Shown: positions 25,962 to 38,318 of the stretch, one piece after another
How the letters are laid out: the number at the start of each line of letters is the position of its first letter
How positions within the stretch are numbered: the stretch's first letter is position 1
From: Lingula anatina
Lineage: Eukaryota; Brachiopoda; Lingulata; Lingulida; Lingulidae
NCBI RefSeq assembly: GCF_001039355.2
Contig: NW_019776138.1
Location: 40,899 to 104,898, forward strand
Length of the DNA stretch: 64,000 nt
Direction of reading: 5' to 3'
The notes under the pieces: generated by a model
Told to the model about the DNA's origin: nothing
Seen by the model: the letters and a program-made list of their open reading frames with translations, nothing else
Database searches by the model: none
Made by a program: the position numbers and the translations under genes

Positions 25962-27203
25962 GGCTACATGTGTGTAATAGGCTCAGTTAGATACTTTTGT
26001 CCTTGTAGAGTTTCGTATGTGACATCGAATATTTGCACGACTTGAGCATATGAAGCTATCACCACCGGGCTTATTTAACATTCGTGAACAGTTTCAGCAA
26101 CAACCTCTCATCTAAAATGAGCTATACCTGTTGTTATTTGCATAACAACAAGTTGGTCATCATACTCAGTAGTGCAAGCTGTCTTCCCGAATGCTCATTT
26201 GGCAGTTAGACAGAGTCGGGTGTAGACGCAACAGTAGGCCTATGTGTGCTGCAGTCAGAAGGTCGAGCTATTATAAGGCGTGGAAGCAAATGTATGTTTG
26301 TAAGTATCACTATTTCTTCATCAACCACAGCCATTAAATACTAAAGGAGCAGAAGAATGAGAAAAGTATTTACGACAAATATTTAAGACATGAATCCTTT
26401 TACTATGTTTCCATTGTTACTTCTATGTCACTCGGATGGTAATAATTATTGCTTACAGTGCATTGGGACTCCAAATGTTCAGGCATTAATCTGACTTTTG
26501 ATGATAACCGAAGTTTGCTTGAAATCTTCTGCACTTTGTAACCCTCTGTTGGAACATTTTGTGTGCCCCGGCCTTGACAATTAATTTTGAATAATTTGAC
26601 CTAATTAAAATGTCGTGTGTGTTTAAATGTAAGAAGACCCTATTACCCTAATTAATTAATTGGATGATGCTCGTCACCGTTCTGAGCTGCTGTTCCACAG
26701 ATTTCGCGTGCTCATTGCACAATGATTGACAGATACATATTTTACACAGCCTGTCGTCTCCATTGTGCCGTGTGTTGTCCATCCATTACACGGGTCACTG
26801 TATTGAAAACTTATTATATATGTGCAATAATTGTTATAATTTTCGAAGAGAATTTGTAAATGATCTCTTTCTCTGAAATGCGTCAACATGTACTACAACA
26901 CGTGTTATAACTTTTCATATCAAGAAGAATACATTAACGGTCGTAGCAATAACCTCACCCACCCTGCAAATGAAACGGCTTGTGCCATCAATGTTACTTT
27001 TTTAACAAGAGGCCTCAAATAGTCATATCCCAGTTCATAATTTTGGTTTTGCGCTAGCTGAATCTCAACATCAGACTAGTCAATAATCGTGCACGCCATT
27101 CCATTTATATGTGTCCTCTGCCCTGTGATATAGCATACATTATTAGAATGTAGAGAGCCTGTCTGTTTAGTTCAAAGTTGTAAATATTATTTTATCTTTT
27201 CAG

Positions 27204-27257
27204 GAGCTCAACGAGATTCTTCATAGCATCCGCCTGAAAGCAACCTATGAAGTCTAG
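27204..27257 (+). other. Candidate terminal coding exon
   Basis: A strong acceptor (tttatcttttcag) is followed by 17 codons, ELNEILHSIRLKATYEV, and a TAG. An AATAAA lies 62 bases downstream at 27319-27324. This is the usual layout of a last exon. I could not find convincing upstream exons, and the peptide is too short to assign. Confidence 0.35.
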
Positions 27258-27975
27258 CCTTTGTTTATTTCACACACAGGAACCCACGCTCCTTCGTACA
27301 TCTATTATATGAAAACTTAATAAAAAACTTTTGTAATTTGGCGATTTATTTTTCACTTTGTTATGAAATTATTGTGATAAGGATAGTAGTAATCATAATG
27401 GAAAATGAGTTATTTTTAGTGTTTGAGGACTATCAAATTCAATCTGATCTGTAAATTATGTCAATGTTTTTGTGGTTGACGGTTTTCTGTGGTACCTAAA
27501 ATTTAAATTGTTGTAAAATGACCAGTATTTTCTAAATAACCCCTCTAAGCTGTTTTAGCGCACTGAAATAAAATATCTAAAATGGTTTCCAACAACCTAC
27601 ATTTTGTAGTTCAAATTTATATAAATTTCCAATCCTGGATTTTAAAAAATTCACATGAGATTTTTGTTCTGTAGCATATGGAACTAATTCGTTTGGATAT
27701 AATTTTCCTATATTGTCTTATATAGGGAGGGTCCTATTTTGACGGGTTTTGGCTTTTTCTATCGTGAATTGTTTTAATATGGCGGCCTATTCTTGGTATA
27801 AATATTTAATTTGATATTTGAACGTAATAATGAAAAGGTTTGATGATTCTGATGTAAGCTTAAATCAAGTTAGTTCTTTCTAATGGATACGGCTGAAATT
27901 GATAAAAAATTTGATTTCTGGGGGTAAAACAAAATTTTTTCAGTTCCTGTTCTCTGAACCAAATTGGGATAATTA

Positions 27976-28270
27976 AATGACTCGCCCCACCTGTCACCCC
28001 TTCTAATGCAGTGGACTCACCCCTCCTGTCACCTTTTTTTTTGCAATGGACTCGCCCCACCTGTCACCCCTTCTTATGCCATGGACTCGCCCCACCTGTC
28101 ACCCCTTCTAATGCCATGGACTCGCCCCACCTGTAACCCCTTTTATGCAATGGACTCGCCCCACCTGTCACCCCTTTTATGCAATGGACTGGCCCCACCT
28201 GTCACCCCTTCTAATGCAATGGACTCGCCCCACCTGTCACCCCTCTAATGAAATGGAGACGCCCCACCTG
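27976..28270. repeat. ~34-35-bp minisatellite
   Basis: About nine tandem copies of a unit with core atggactcgccccacctgtc, followed by degenerate copies to about 28340. Unit lengths vary by one or two bases, so open frames across it are repeat artefacts on both strands. Confidence 0.9.
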
Positions 28271-29055
28271 AGATCCCTCAGATTGAGTTGATTTTCTCCA
28301 CTTAATCCCTCCAATTGAATGGACTCCCCCCAACTCGTCTATCAGATGACCGTTGCGTACTGTACAACCTTGCTTCAGTCAAGTCGTCACTGCTAAACCT
28401 TTTCACTACTCCTGTGTAAGCTGACTTTGTAAGCGACTTATTGGAATGGATTTTCTAAAATGAAGTTTAAACAATCCATTAATTCATTACAAACGCCAAT
28501 CAACTATCAATTGAATATTAATTGAAAACACCTTTTTAATAATTTTGATAAACCTTATTACAAAATTGAAGTCTACTTTATATTTTTGTTAAAGCTTTTC
28601 ATCATGTCGGTAATTTCGGGTAATTTCAAATTCGGGTAAAATCCTCATTGATCTAGTCGCCGACTAACCCCCACCCCAATTTGTAATCAGCCACTAGGTG
28701 TAGTTAAGACAGCGTGTAACACAGGCTTGATGCCCAACGTTAAAAACCGACAGCGTATGGCGAGACTATTGGTAAATATAACCGACACATATCTTTTTAT
28801 TTTTATAACATTGTTAGAACGTTTAAATACTAGAGGTGATGATTAAAATTGTGCAAATTGTAGTGTTGCAAAATGTGAAATCCTTTGTTCATGTGTTTTT
28901 GCCAAAATTAACAAAAATGTATAATTTGTAAATTTCATCAAAATTTATATACGTTAATAGAACTTGTTGGCAACGTTTCTCGGATCAGTGATGATGACAG
29001 TGGCAGTGTAGAACGTTAGAATAATCTTCCCTTAACATTTGTTGATGGTCTAATA

Positions 29056-29180
29056 ACCCCATCAAAAAACTTTCGGGGCCCTTGAGCAGGCCCCAAACCC
29101 CACGCCAAGGGGGGGGGGGGGGTAAAGTCAGCTTCGCATCCGCGGACCCCTCTTCAATTAATCCTGGATCCGCCCCTGTA
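29056..29180. mobile_element. Repeat fragment ending ctggatccgcccctg
   Basis: A G-run-containing fragment ends in tcctggatccgcccctgt. As I recall, such ends are common at repetitive-element edges in marine invertebrate genomes. The family was not determined. Confidence 0.3.
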
Positions 29181-29959
29181 TTAATCTTATAAAACACAAT
29201 TGATTACATAAACAGTAACGCAATTTTTTCATGATGACCATTCTAGTCTTTATTATTCTAAGAGTTCATAATTCACAAGCAGATAACTTTTGTTATGTTA
29301 GAACAGCGCAGGTGCTCAAACCCACCAATTCTAACTTACTAAATAGCCCTAATTCGAGAACAAGAACAAAGTTTGAAGAAAGAAGGAAATGTGAAGAATG
29401 ACTTTGTACGAATTTTACTTAATTTATTTTATCTATTTTGGGGGAAGGGGTTAAAATATTTCAGCAATGTGTAGATTATGATGCATTTTCATAATAAAAA
29501 TCAACATGTAAACATGACACCACCCTCTTAAAGTAAAGATACACAGATTTTCGGAAACATTTTGGGAATCTCGACTAGAAGGAGTGAAATTATCTGTGAT
29601 GCTCTATTATACAAGGCAAGAACAGATAAATGTATATAAATTGTTTTAAAAAATGTTGCGTTATTGTGTTATATAGTCCATAGTTGGCAGTAAGAAGGAG
29701 ACAATATTGGATGGTTTTCAAACCTTGTGGAGACTGCCTCTGTATTAATGTGACTTGATTATATTTGAAAGCTGTTATAAAAATAATAGTGACGAACAAT
29801 AGGAATTGAATAACTACTCTGATGAATGGGTTAAAGACCGATATTTTAATCAATAAAATGTTTGACATGAAATCCAAGCAACAGACATAAACATATACTT
29901 AAATCATAATTTTATTGCCCAGCACAGGTTTATTAAATGGAAAAATGGAGTAATGCTTC

Positions 29960-29998
29960 TTAATATGCTCGACTGTGTGGCATGGTTCGTAGCTCTAC
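29960..29998 (-). other. Candidate terminal coding exon (minus strand)
   Basis: The acceptor tattttctttcag precedes VELRTMPHSRAY and a TAA, with AATAAA about 30 bases on (tttatt on plus near 29929). The frame is phase 0, the same phase as the last intron of the clusterin-like gene just upstream on this strand. It could therefore be an alternative last exon of that gene or belong to an unseen gene. Confidence 0.3.
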
Positions 29999-30402
29999 CT
30001 GAAAGAAAATAGATAAACATGTTGAACAAATCTGGTGAAGTTTGTCTAAAAGATCAAATCAATCACATTTTAAATTAATTTTTTAATGCACCTGGTTTTC
30101 GTGCTATGGCTCTTTTGTAAAAGCAGGTCCCAGATACGCACATACAACCAAAATTCTAAATATTACAATGAAAGGCGTTGGAAAATATCCTGAATCAATC
30201 AAAAGATTCTGTATCACCAAGAAGAAAGAGGAATGTAGCATATTTTACAGAACACCATCAACATATAATAATTCCAAAGAACATTTTCACTAGAATGGAT
30301 TTTTAACATCAGAAGTCTGGTTCGTTTTGTTAGAAATCATTCCACACGATGTCCAAATGGGCACATGAGTCAATTTCAGATTTCACAAGCGGACGATCCA
30401 AG

Positions 30403-30403
<1 letters not shown>

Positions 30404-30439
<36 letters not shown>
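30404..30439. repeat. (TA)n microsatellite
   Basis: About 18 TA units. Confidence 0.95.
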
Positions 30440-30441
<2 letters not shown>

Positions 30442-30520
30442 GTATAAATATATTATATTTTTAACGTATGAGTGTTTGCTGTTAATTGAAACGTTGACTG
30501 TAATAATCCTTCTGCAACAG

Positions 30521-30805
30521 GGTGTCGTGGGAAGCACAGGCAGCAGCCCTTTCAGTCCATCCTTCCTGACCAAAAACATCAAACATGTAAAGCGAAGCGT
30601 GGTAAATACCACTTATCCTGGGTTGTCGCCCCCTCGCATACAGACACACACACACACACCCATCAACAAAATCTCGGACCCCCTCCCCCCTCCCCCTCCC
30701 ATCCACCTCCCCAACTCCTCGGAACAGCAGCATGCTAGCGGTTCTGTTAACAGAAAAAAATCATGGGCACTCTCAGTTCATAATCCAAGTGGACTCGACT
30801 GCTAA
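30521..30805 (+). other. Open stretch after a splice-acceptor-like site
   Basis: After ccttctgcaacag the plus strand stays open for 94 codons to a TAA. The product is Pro/Ser-rich and runs through CA and C-rich simple sequence. The opposite strand is also open over much of it. No domain is recognised, and it may be chance. Confidence 0.15.
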
Positions 30806-30902
30806 ACGGGTAATTTGTTTTGGTGTTTTTTGTGTAAATGCAAATAATAGTGCAATTATTATCATTACTTAATCCTTACAGCACACGCACTGGACCCGTT
30901 CT

Positions 30903-33900
30903 CTATTCTCTTCCACTGAGTTTCAGAACAGCCTTTGCGGCAATGGCGGGACCGGCCTTGGTGGGGTCAAAGGGGTTGGTATCCAGTGTGAAGGAGAGAG
31001 CGTTGCCGAACAGGTTCACGCTGGCTTGGACTCCTTTGAAGCCTCCGGTAGCGGGGTCGAAAGCGGTTGGGTCGTAAGTAACCTGCGGAAAATGATTTTC
31101 TTAGTAAATTTCGTAATCAAGAAGGTACTCATAGATTTCGAATTCGTTGCCCCCATATTTTCATTGGGCTCTTATACACGCCCATATCTATAAATATGTG
31201 AGGGTGTGAATTGTTAATTTGTGATTTGTGAAACAGGACTTTTTCCAAAAACTAAACTCCTCGCTGTCCAGTTCAGTCCTAGATTAATCAAACATTCTAC
31301 CAAAGGATTATAATAAGTTTAACAAAGATCAGACGGCATATTTGCCTATTAAAAGACTAGTATGTAGATAGAAACTGAAAAAGGAGCATATTTTACTTAC
31401 GGAGAGGATGTCATAGTTGTTCTTTTTAACCTTGGAGAGCCACTGGCGGTCATTGTTGGCCTTGATCAGATTTTCCATGGCAGTCTTGTATCCAGGGCAA
31501 TCTGTAGGAAATAATTTGAATTTTAATTTTACGATGCAGCGTATCTAATGTAAAGGACTGTAAGAAACAAAAGCTTACTGAAAAAACTACTTGCCTTATA
31601 TTTATATAATATTGATGCAAAATATTTCCAAAAATTAAAATTCAAAATAAGAAAGAAAAAAGAGAAAAATCTTTTGATTTACGAATTTTTATTTCTTCTC
31701 CCTCTCTATTTTGAAAAAAAAAAAGAATTGCAGGCTGTCATTTTATCAAAATGTTAATAAAAGAAAAATAAACCTTCAAACAATGTTGATTGTTGAAGTA
31801 GCATTCCAATAATTTACCTCGAGATTTTTCAATGTCGCACTGGGTGCAGGTTTTGATGTAGTATTTGCACGCGTTAGAGGCGTCGTTCTTGATGGCGTCA
31901 CATCCGGGCTCTCCTGCGCGCATGATGCGATTCAGCTTGTGCATGGCCATCTCGTGGTGAACATCTCTACGGCGCCCTTGAATAAGGATATTAAAGTGTT
32001 AAGATTTATCATTTTATTGTTAGAGAAGTGTTTTTACACTACATTCTTGTATCTGTTCTTCATAGAGGTGGATACACGTAATTATACAGAACTGTTCAAC
32101 GCAAATACTTATAGTTACTCCATATGGAATATGCTTCGTTAAACAAGAAAGCACACTGTTTTAAATATCGCAAGTATTGGTGTTTAAACCATTCATAACA
32201 ATAAAATATGTCCAAAGTCCTTCCTTTTTGCTATATTATATTTGTTTTGCTTAATTTTGAGACAAAATGGACAATTACAGATCTACATATTTCAATGAAA
32301 TGTTTTAAACTTTCGGCTCAGTTGTATTATATTCAGACTTACTTCCGAAGAGATCTCCAAAGCCGCTGAAGAAATCTCCAATTTTACCGATACCATTACC
32401 AATGCCATCAACAACGGTATTTCCTAGGTCACCGATTTTATTACCGAAATCGACGATACCGTTTGCGATGCCTTTGCCAAAATCAACAATGCCATTTCCA
32501 AGGTTTTTTCCGATGTCTGCAATACCGTTTCCGATGTCAATGAAGCCGCCGGCGATATTGTTGCCGAGGTCGGTAATACCGCCTCCAATCTAACATATGA
32601 GAAAAAAGTTTGATTAATCATTTTAAGAATTATTGAAAAGAAACATTCAATCAAAGATGTTTCGGATAGGCGACAGAAAAGCACCGAAGTAGCAGACATG
32701 GAATTTATATTGGGAATATGTATTCAACAAATGTATAAACAATCAATTCACCGGGCGTGTTACTCATTCATCAGGTCTTATCTAATAACAAAGTAGTTTA
32801 AGGTAAGATAATTAATCGTCTTTTGGCAAAAAAAAAACTTTTTTCATACGCAGGCCTAACCAACTACCAGACTCGGCACCTACGGATCCAGAATAAACCG
32901 GTATATCAGACCACACTACCCGTTTTCAAGGTGTGTGCCAGATCGCATCACAGAGTATCAGCCACCACACCGATTTTGCCTGGTGCGCTATGTGATAGCG
33001 ATGATCGTAGTAATAGATAGACCCCGAGTCAGCGAGGGTTATGTGGCATACACGAGTGCGAAGCACGAGTGGATGTCACATAACCCTCGCTGACGAGGGA
33101 TCTATCTTATTTAGACCACGGGTCCATTCATGCGAGACGTGCGGTTATGCGAGTTACACCACGTCTGAATCTTTTGTTCTTCACTTCCACCGCGGTCTAA
33201 AGCGGGGTTGGAAAGTAGTGCATCTTATCTAGATTCATGCGCTGCTGCAATTTTCCCTGTTTATGCTAAAAATCTGACATTACCGCAATTTTTACATAAA
33301 ATTTAGGTTCGAACATAGCCAATGATGTTTTGTAAATAAGAACTTGCAAACTTATATATTCATTTAGAAAAGTAGACCTTATTTTGATAGCGGAAGCATA
33401 TTCTGTCGGGGGTTAAATATTTTCTGGACGAGATTCAGTGAGTCGTCTGTCGCCATGTTGTCACTCGGAACTACTCCGATGTCTCCGCACTCGACAATAG
33501 AATGGAGCTCGCGGAATGAGCCGAGGATTTCCATGTTGTTGTATTCATACGACTCCTACTTGACGAAAACGAGGCGCGATACCCGGATGACAGGTAGGCT
33601 TACAAAATTTGTGATGGGGTATGACACTCTGTAATGCGATCTGACACACACCTTGAAAACGGGTAGTGTGGTCTGATATACCGGTTTATTCTGGATCCGT
33701 AGGTGCCGAGTCTGGTAGTTGGGTAGGCCTGATATGGACTATGGATCATTCTGCAAAAAAAACACTACATGTTTTTGCCCTTTTGACAGTATTGTGAACA
33801 ATTCTACATATTGTAGAATTCTTGAATAAAGACAAGAATAAAAAATCAAAAAGGAAAAAAATAATTATCTTGAATAAAAAATACAGAAAAAGTTACCGTG

Positions 33901-36159
33901 CCAGTAAAGAAATCTCCTACTTCATTTCCAAGCTTTATAACTCCGCCGCCAATGTCGTCAACAAAGAAGTTTGGCAGACTCTTGGAGAAGAAATTGGGAA
34001 TGTCGGAGGCAAAGAATCCGATTCCCTTGGCCAAAACAAGCTGGAAGTCGGAAGGCTTGCAGGCCTGCTTAGCGCTGTAATAGACAGTTTTTGTTTATCC
34101 ATAGCGACATATGAAATATTTAGAGATGACTAGAAAGATTTCCGAAAAATGGAGCCAAGTAGCGAATTCCGATTGATGAACACTGCAAAACACCGGTTAA
34201 CAAGCTCGGAATTTTTCTCATGTGGTCTTTTTTAAAAAATCATGGTTGAAATTAATTGCCTTTCAAATTTTAAAAACGCGTGACTTAAGAAAAATATTTC
34301 AAAAGACTAATGGTATCGTTAATGTGGAATGGGCACGGTAATATTAAATGGAACTCGCGTTACCGGTTTTCACAGGACGTGGTAACGCAAGATTTGCACT
34401 CTTCTATCTTCCTATTCACGATAGTGTTACAGGTGACGTTGACGGACTTGAAAGCTTCGATGGAAGCGTTGAAATTTCTCTGGACGCCAACGATGGCTGT
34501 TTGCAGTACCTTCACACCTCCTGCTTGGATGGCTGGATTATGGAATAATAAAGTTTTTAAAAACGTATAACTGAGTGATAGTGGCGTTAGAATGAATGAA
34601 CAGAAGCAATCAATCAGCTAAATACATATAATCAATCAAACAATCAATCAATTAGTGAATAATCAAATAATCAATTCACCGATTGATCACACAACGACAG
34701 ACACCGTAAATGAGAAACAAGGTTTTAAAAAAATTGATTATATGATTGATAGGTTGAACACCTGAATAGTAAATTGAATTGGAGAGATAACACTGCGAAG
34801 AGTGTAAAGAAGGCACGGCAAAGACAGTATTTTTAAGGTTATGGAAAACTTTTACTGATAGCGTGCCTATTTTAGTAGATTTTTACAGGTGTGTAATTCA
34901 AGGATCCTGGCGTACGGAATTATAATATTGTATAGCAGAACAACTGAGGAGGATAGAAAGAAACTAACCAACGTTGTAAAAACTGCAATAAAGATTATCG
35001 GGCAGAATCTCCCCAAGCTGAATTATATTCTTAAAGACAGAATGGAGAAAAGAACTGTTAACGCCATGGAAGACTATTCTCATCCTGCATCATCACTTTT
35101 TTCGTTTTTACCAAGCAATAGTTGACTTTACCTTTTAAAGGCAGTAAACGCTTTTTAAACAGCTTTCATCCAAGTGCAGTTTCGCATTTTAATTTGATCT
35201 CAAAACCAAATTCTTAATTTATCTATTGTATTACTTTTACTCTGTATATTATCAAACTTGCTTCAAAAGCAAAATGATTTCCGATTTTTATAATTGGCTG
35301 AATAAACTCTTATCTCTTTTTCTTGTGCTTTTGTTAGATTTGAGACTCTAGCTGAAAGGGACAGATAGCACACTCAAGGTCATGCACAAGAGAGTCAGCT
35401 GCGACACGCAGGGTTTGGTTCCCATTGATTTGTTCCTATTAGCTCTGTCCTTTAAGGCGAATATCACGACATTTGGTGCGAAAAGGTCCTGTTAACTTGT
35501 AAGAATGAAAGAGGAAAACACTGGAGTAAGGACGACATTTGCGTGATTTAAAAAAAAAAACTAGTCTTTCAATTTCATCGCTTCAAAGCACCCAAAAATT
35601 GAAATGGAGTGTTTTGCCCACAACATCCCTTGAGTTTTAAACCTCTTAACATCTCATACGAGACTAAGGTGAGGTTTGATCGGATAATCCATGTGAGATT
35701 AGCAGTTGGAGAACATGACAAGAATCTGATGTTGCAGAACGATTCTTGACGTTCAAATTACGTTACATTCTCTCTCTCTCTCTCTCTCTTCATATATTAC
35801 GTTAAAAGTATTGTATCCAAAAGGTCATAATAGTTTATTCTCATTTTTTTTATTTTTTATTGAACTTATTTTACAAAAACCCTTACATCAATGAAACAAT
35901 AGCTTCCTATGGAAGATGAGCAATTTCACAACAATTTATATGAGCGGAGAATTTTAGACTCTAAATGCCGTTCACAGTGGAAATACAGCTGCTTAACAAT
36001 TAATTGCATAAGATTGAATCGCAGATATATACAAAAAAGACAAAAATGAAAATATCTCTAAGAGATAAGACTAAACTCACCTGGAAACATAGAAGCAGGT
36101 ACTGGAACGGAGGCGCCATAGGCTGCAGCCACCAGAGCTGCCAGTATGAGAAGTTTCAT
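30903..36159 (-). CDS. Clusterin-like secreted protein A
   Basis: Predicted secreted two-chain protein of the clusterin (apolipoprotein J) family, whose vertebrate members are extracellular chaperones. Seven exons join to 370 aa: 36081-36159, 34364-34532, 33897-34074, 32343-32589, 31818-31976, 31401-31501 and 30903-31082. A signal peptide (MKLLILAALVAAAYG) opens it. The N-terminal cluster C61, C72, C75, C80, C88 (IEECKSCVTTSCENRAKQAC) has the spacing 11-3-5-8 that I recall for human clusterin. The C-terminal cluster C250, C261, C268, C271, C279 has spacing 11-7-3-8 (human 10-7-3-8). Between them are a Phe-rich segment and exon 4, an 82-residue Gly-rich segment with repeated motifs such as NGIVDFG. 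An RRRR furin-type site (225-228) follows, placed like the clusterin chain cleavage. N-glycosylation sequons are NAS (48) and NVT (58). It sits head-to-head with the paralogue starting at 38319. Confidence 0.85.
32852..33730. mobile_element. Non-autonomous inverted-repeat transposon in intron 3 of clusterin-like A
   Basis: Near-perfect ~105-bp terminal inverted repeats at 32852-32956 and 33626-33730 (ends aggcctaaccaactaccag and its complement) enclose ~670 bp without a transposase. An inner imperfect palindrome (arms about 33014-33049 and 33073-33108) is nested near the left end. The whole element lies within one intron in noncoding sequence. Confidence 0.8.
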
Positions 36160-36213
36160 CCTGTCTGTTTGTTTTCTCTTCGTGATAAATGTGCATGCAT
36201 TATGTCCTTGGCC

Positions 36214-36222
36214 CTTTATATA
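36214..36222 (-). promoter_or_regulatory. TATA box of clusterin-like A
   Basis: TATATAAAG read on the minus strand, 55 bases upstream of the start codon. This predicts a transcription start near 36185 and a short 5' UTR. Confidence 0.6.
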
Positions 36223-36249
36223 GGACTGGGGAGTTGGCGTGGAGGGGGG

Positions 36250-37264
36250 TTTGTGTCAACATATGGGACGCTTGAGATCAGTGACTAACCGCACACTCCT
36301 TTGAAACGTGAGTGACAACGGGAATTAGTGACTGATTGGTTTCTTTTGATTAATTCTATAGAGACTGCTTACGTTCTAGGTCCATACACTGGGATTGAGG
36401 TATATGGGTGTCCTTAGCACTCCCTTCACCATCGTTCTCTCTCCCACCCCCCTTAATATCAACATTAGTTACTTGTGGTAAGCACGATTTGCATATTAAA
36501 ATGCATAACTATATACTTCTCATATAATTTATTTTTTATACTTTTTCCATTTTTTTCTTCTCTCTGTGACCTAAAAGAGTTTTTCTCAAACCTTGTTTCC
36601 CTTTTCTACATACACGTTTGTATATTTTTTATTCTGTTTTAGTCGTGGTGTCCTAAGCACGTGGTACGTCTTTTTATACATAGATCTAGCCATGTATTTC
36701 CCCTTTTCAAAAGCAGAAGAAAAATGATGTTAATTAGGTTTCAAACACTAGTGATGTTTTAAGAGTAGGATAACAATTTTATTAGAGGTTATAGGATGGT
36801 TAGAGGATGTTTTTTTAATGTCACTGCATTTCAATCGTAATTTTCTTGTAAAAAACATGCGAAATGTTTTCATTGCAAATTTATAATTGGTAACTTAAGT
36901 GTTTTGCATCTCAGAAGCTTTATAAGAAACAAAAGAATTAAAATGCTTCATATTTTGATAAACATTCATTCATGCACGAACGGGTATCTACTATCATCAT
37001 ATCATTTGACATTTTGTATCGGAAAGTTGTTGAAATACTTATGCTGGTTATTAATACACACTTTTTGATCTTGTGTAACCAAGATTCAGTATCACATTTA
37101 CACAATCCAAGCAATAAAGAAGAAAAATAGTTAGAAAGAAAGAATGAAACAAAAGGGATCACAAAACCATTCTTTGGATTAAACAACTGCCATATTTACA
37201 CCAACTTTTGATGTCAGAAGAGTGTATGTGTGTGTGTGTGCGTGAGTGTGTGTTTGCGTGTAGT
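36250..37264. other. Intergenic, divergent promoter interval (part)
   Basis: Lies between the two clusterin-like genes. AT-rich, with no open frame I can support, and a TG-rich stretch at about 37222-37262. Confidence 0.4.
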
Positions 37265-37267
37265 CAT

Positions 37268-37507
37268 ATTTACCTCCGCCAAGGAAGTTGTTTTCACCCC
37301 TGTTTGTCTGTTTGTCCGTCTGTCATCAACATAACTCAAAAAGTTATGGACCGATTTTGATGAAATTTTCAGGAACTGTCAGAAGTGGGCCAAGGAAGAC
37401 ATGATTAGTTTTTGGTGGTGATCCGGTCCAATAATCAATCAATAATCAATAATAATCAAAAATTGCTGCCTTGTCGGAGGTCTGCGCTCTCGGAGTGCTT
37501 TTCTAGT
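37268..37507. repeat. Dispersed repeat with cctccgccaagg start
   Basis: The segment runs cctccgccaagga, cacccctgtttgtctgtttg, aaaagttatggaccgatttt, gatgaaattttcag and ends ggtctgcgctctcggagtgc. I recall close relatives of this sequence as a common interspersed repeat in marine invertebrate genomes. It lies in the interval between the two clusterin-like genes. Confidence 0.55.
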
Positions 37508-38318
37508 TCGAGTTATTATCAGTTGTTAAAATATTTAAATATAAGTTAAAATATTTCAAACATCGCTGTTGAAGACTTAGAAGAGGCACATTGGTTGGTC
37601 ATGTGGTGCATGTGTTGTGCAAGAGATTTTCAGACGCCGCAGTGAACGCCATGGTCGCTGTACATTTTTTGTAACGTGTTCAAAACAATCGCAGAAATTA
37701 GTTCAAGAGTGGGTTAAAAAGGCAGAAAGGAGGCAGAAACATCGCCGTGGTACCAGAATGGATGCACGATGGCCAGTCAATGGTGGGCATGTACTAGATG
37801 CGGTGGTGAATCGCAAATCAAGACGATGTTTCTGTCTTCTTCCATTGTATCTCCCATGCCCCTCCATGGCAAACTTTGAACCACCATGGCAACGCTGCTG
37901 CCTCTCTTCTGAAACCTTTTTGTTTCCATTGAACCCCTTGTCTCTACCCGCTCATAGTTGTAGAGGACCTCAATTTTATATTGAATAATTATATTTCGTG
38001 TATTATCTCGGCACACCTCTAACTTAAACCCAACCCCAAAGGCACGACCCTGTTAATATTAGGATTTGGATTGTCCTTCACACATATGCCAACCTCACTG
38101 CGTGTACACAGGATTATAGTTTGAACTATAGATACGGTTACGTACACCGCATTTCTACTGAGGTTTTTACTTAAACTCTATGGAACTAAAGTAACGTTAC
38201 GATATTTTCTTTCATTTAACTAGGTGTTTTGTTGGGGGGGGGGGGGTGTAGGCTAGTCATAGATTTGCACATCACACATATAACAAAACTTATTTCATTG
38301 CAGTTTCAGAAACTCGAG

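Larger units (their letters stand above)
25393..28696. mobile_element. Possible long element bounded by agtggctgatt inverted ends
   Basis: cagtggctgattta at 25393-25406 has a matching inverted copy (tagtggctgatta as complement) at 28684-28696. Both are followed inward by G-rich sequence. The 3.3 kb between them contains other repeats and no transposase that I can read. The two ends could also belong to separate fragments. Confidence 0.25.

Noticed and set aside
28006-28248. Repetitive peptide across the minisatellite
   Set aside because: Produced by the 34-35-bp repeat; no start context, splice sites or conservation.
30365-30805. Full 146-codon plus-strand open frame
   Set aside because: Its 5' part is translation of a TA microsatellite. 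Only the part after the acceptor-like site was kept, at low confidence.
37617-37988. Basic 123-codon open stretch upstream of clusterin-like B
   Set aside because: No domain, a non-ATG start, overlapping open frames on the other strand, and no splice context.
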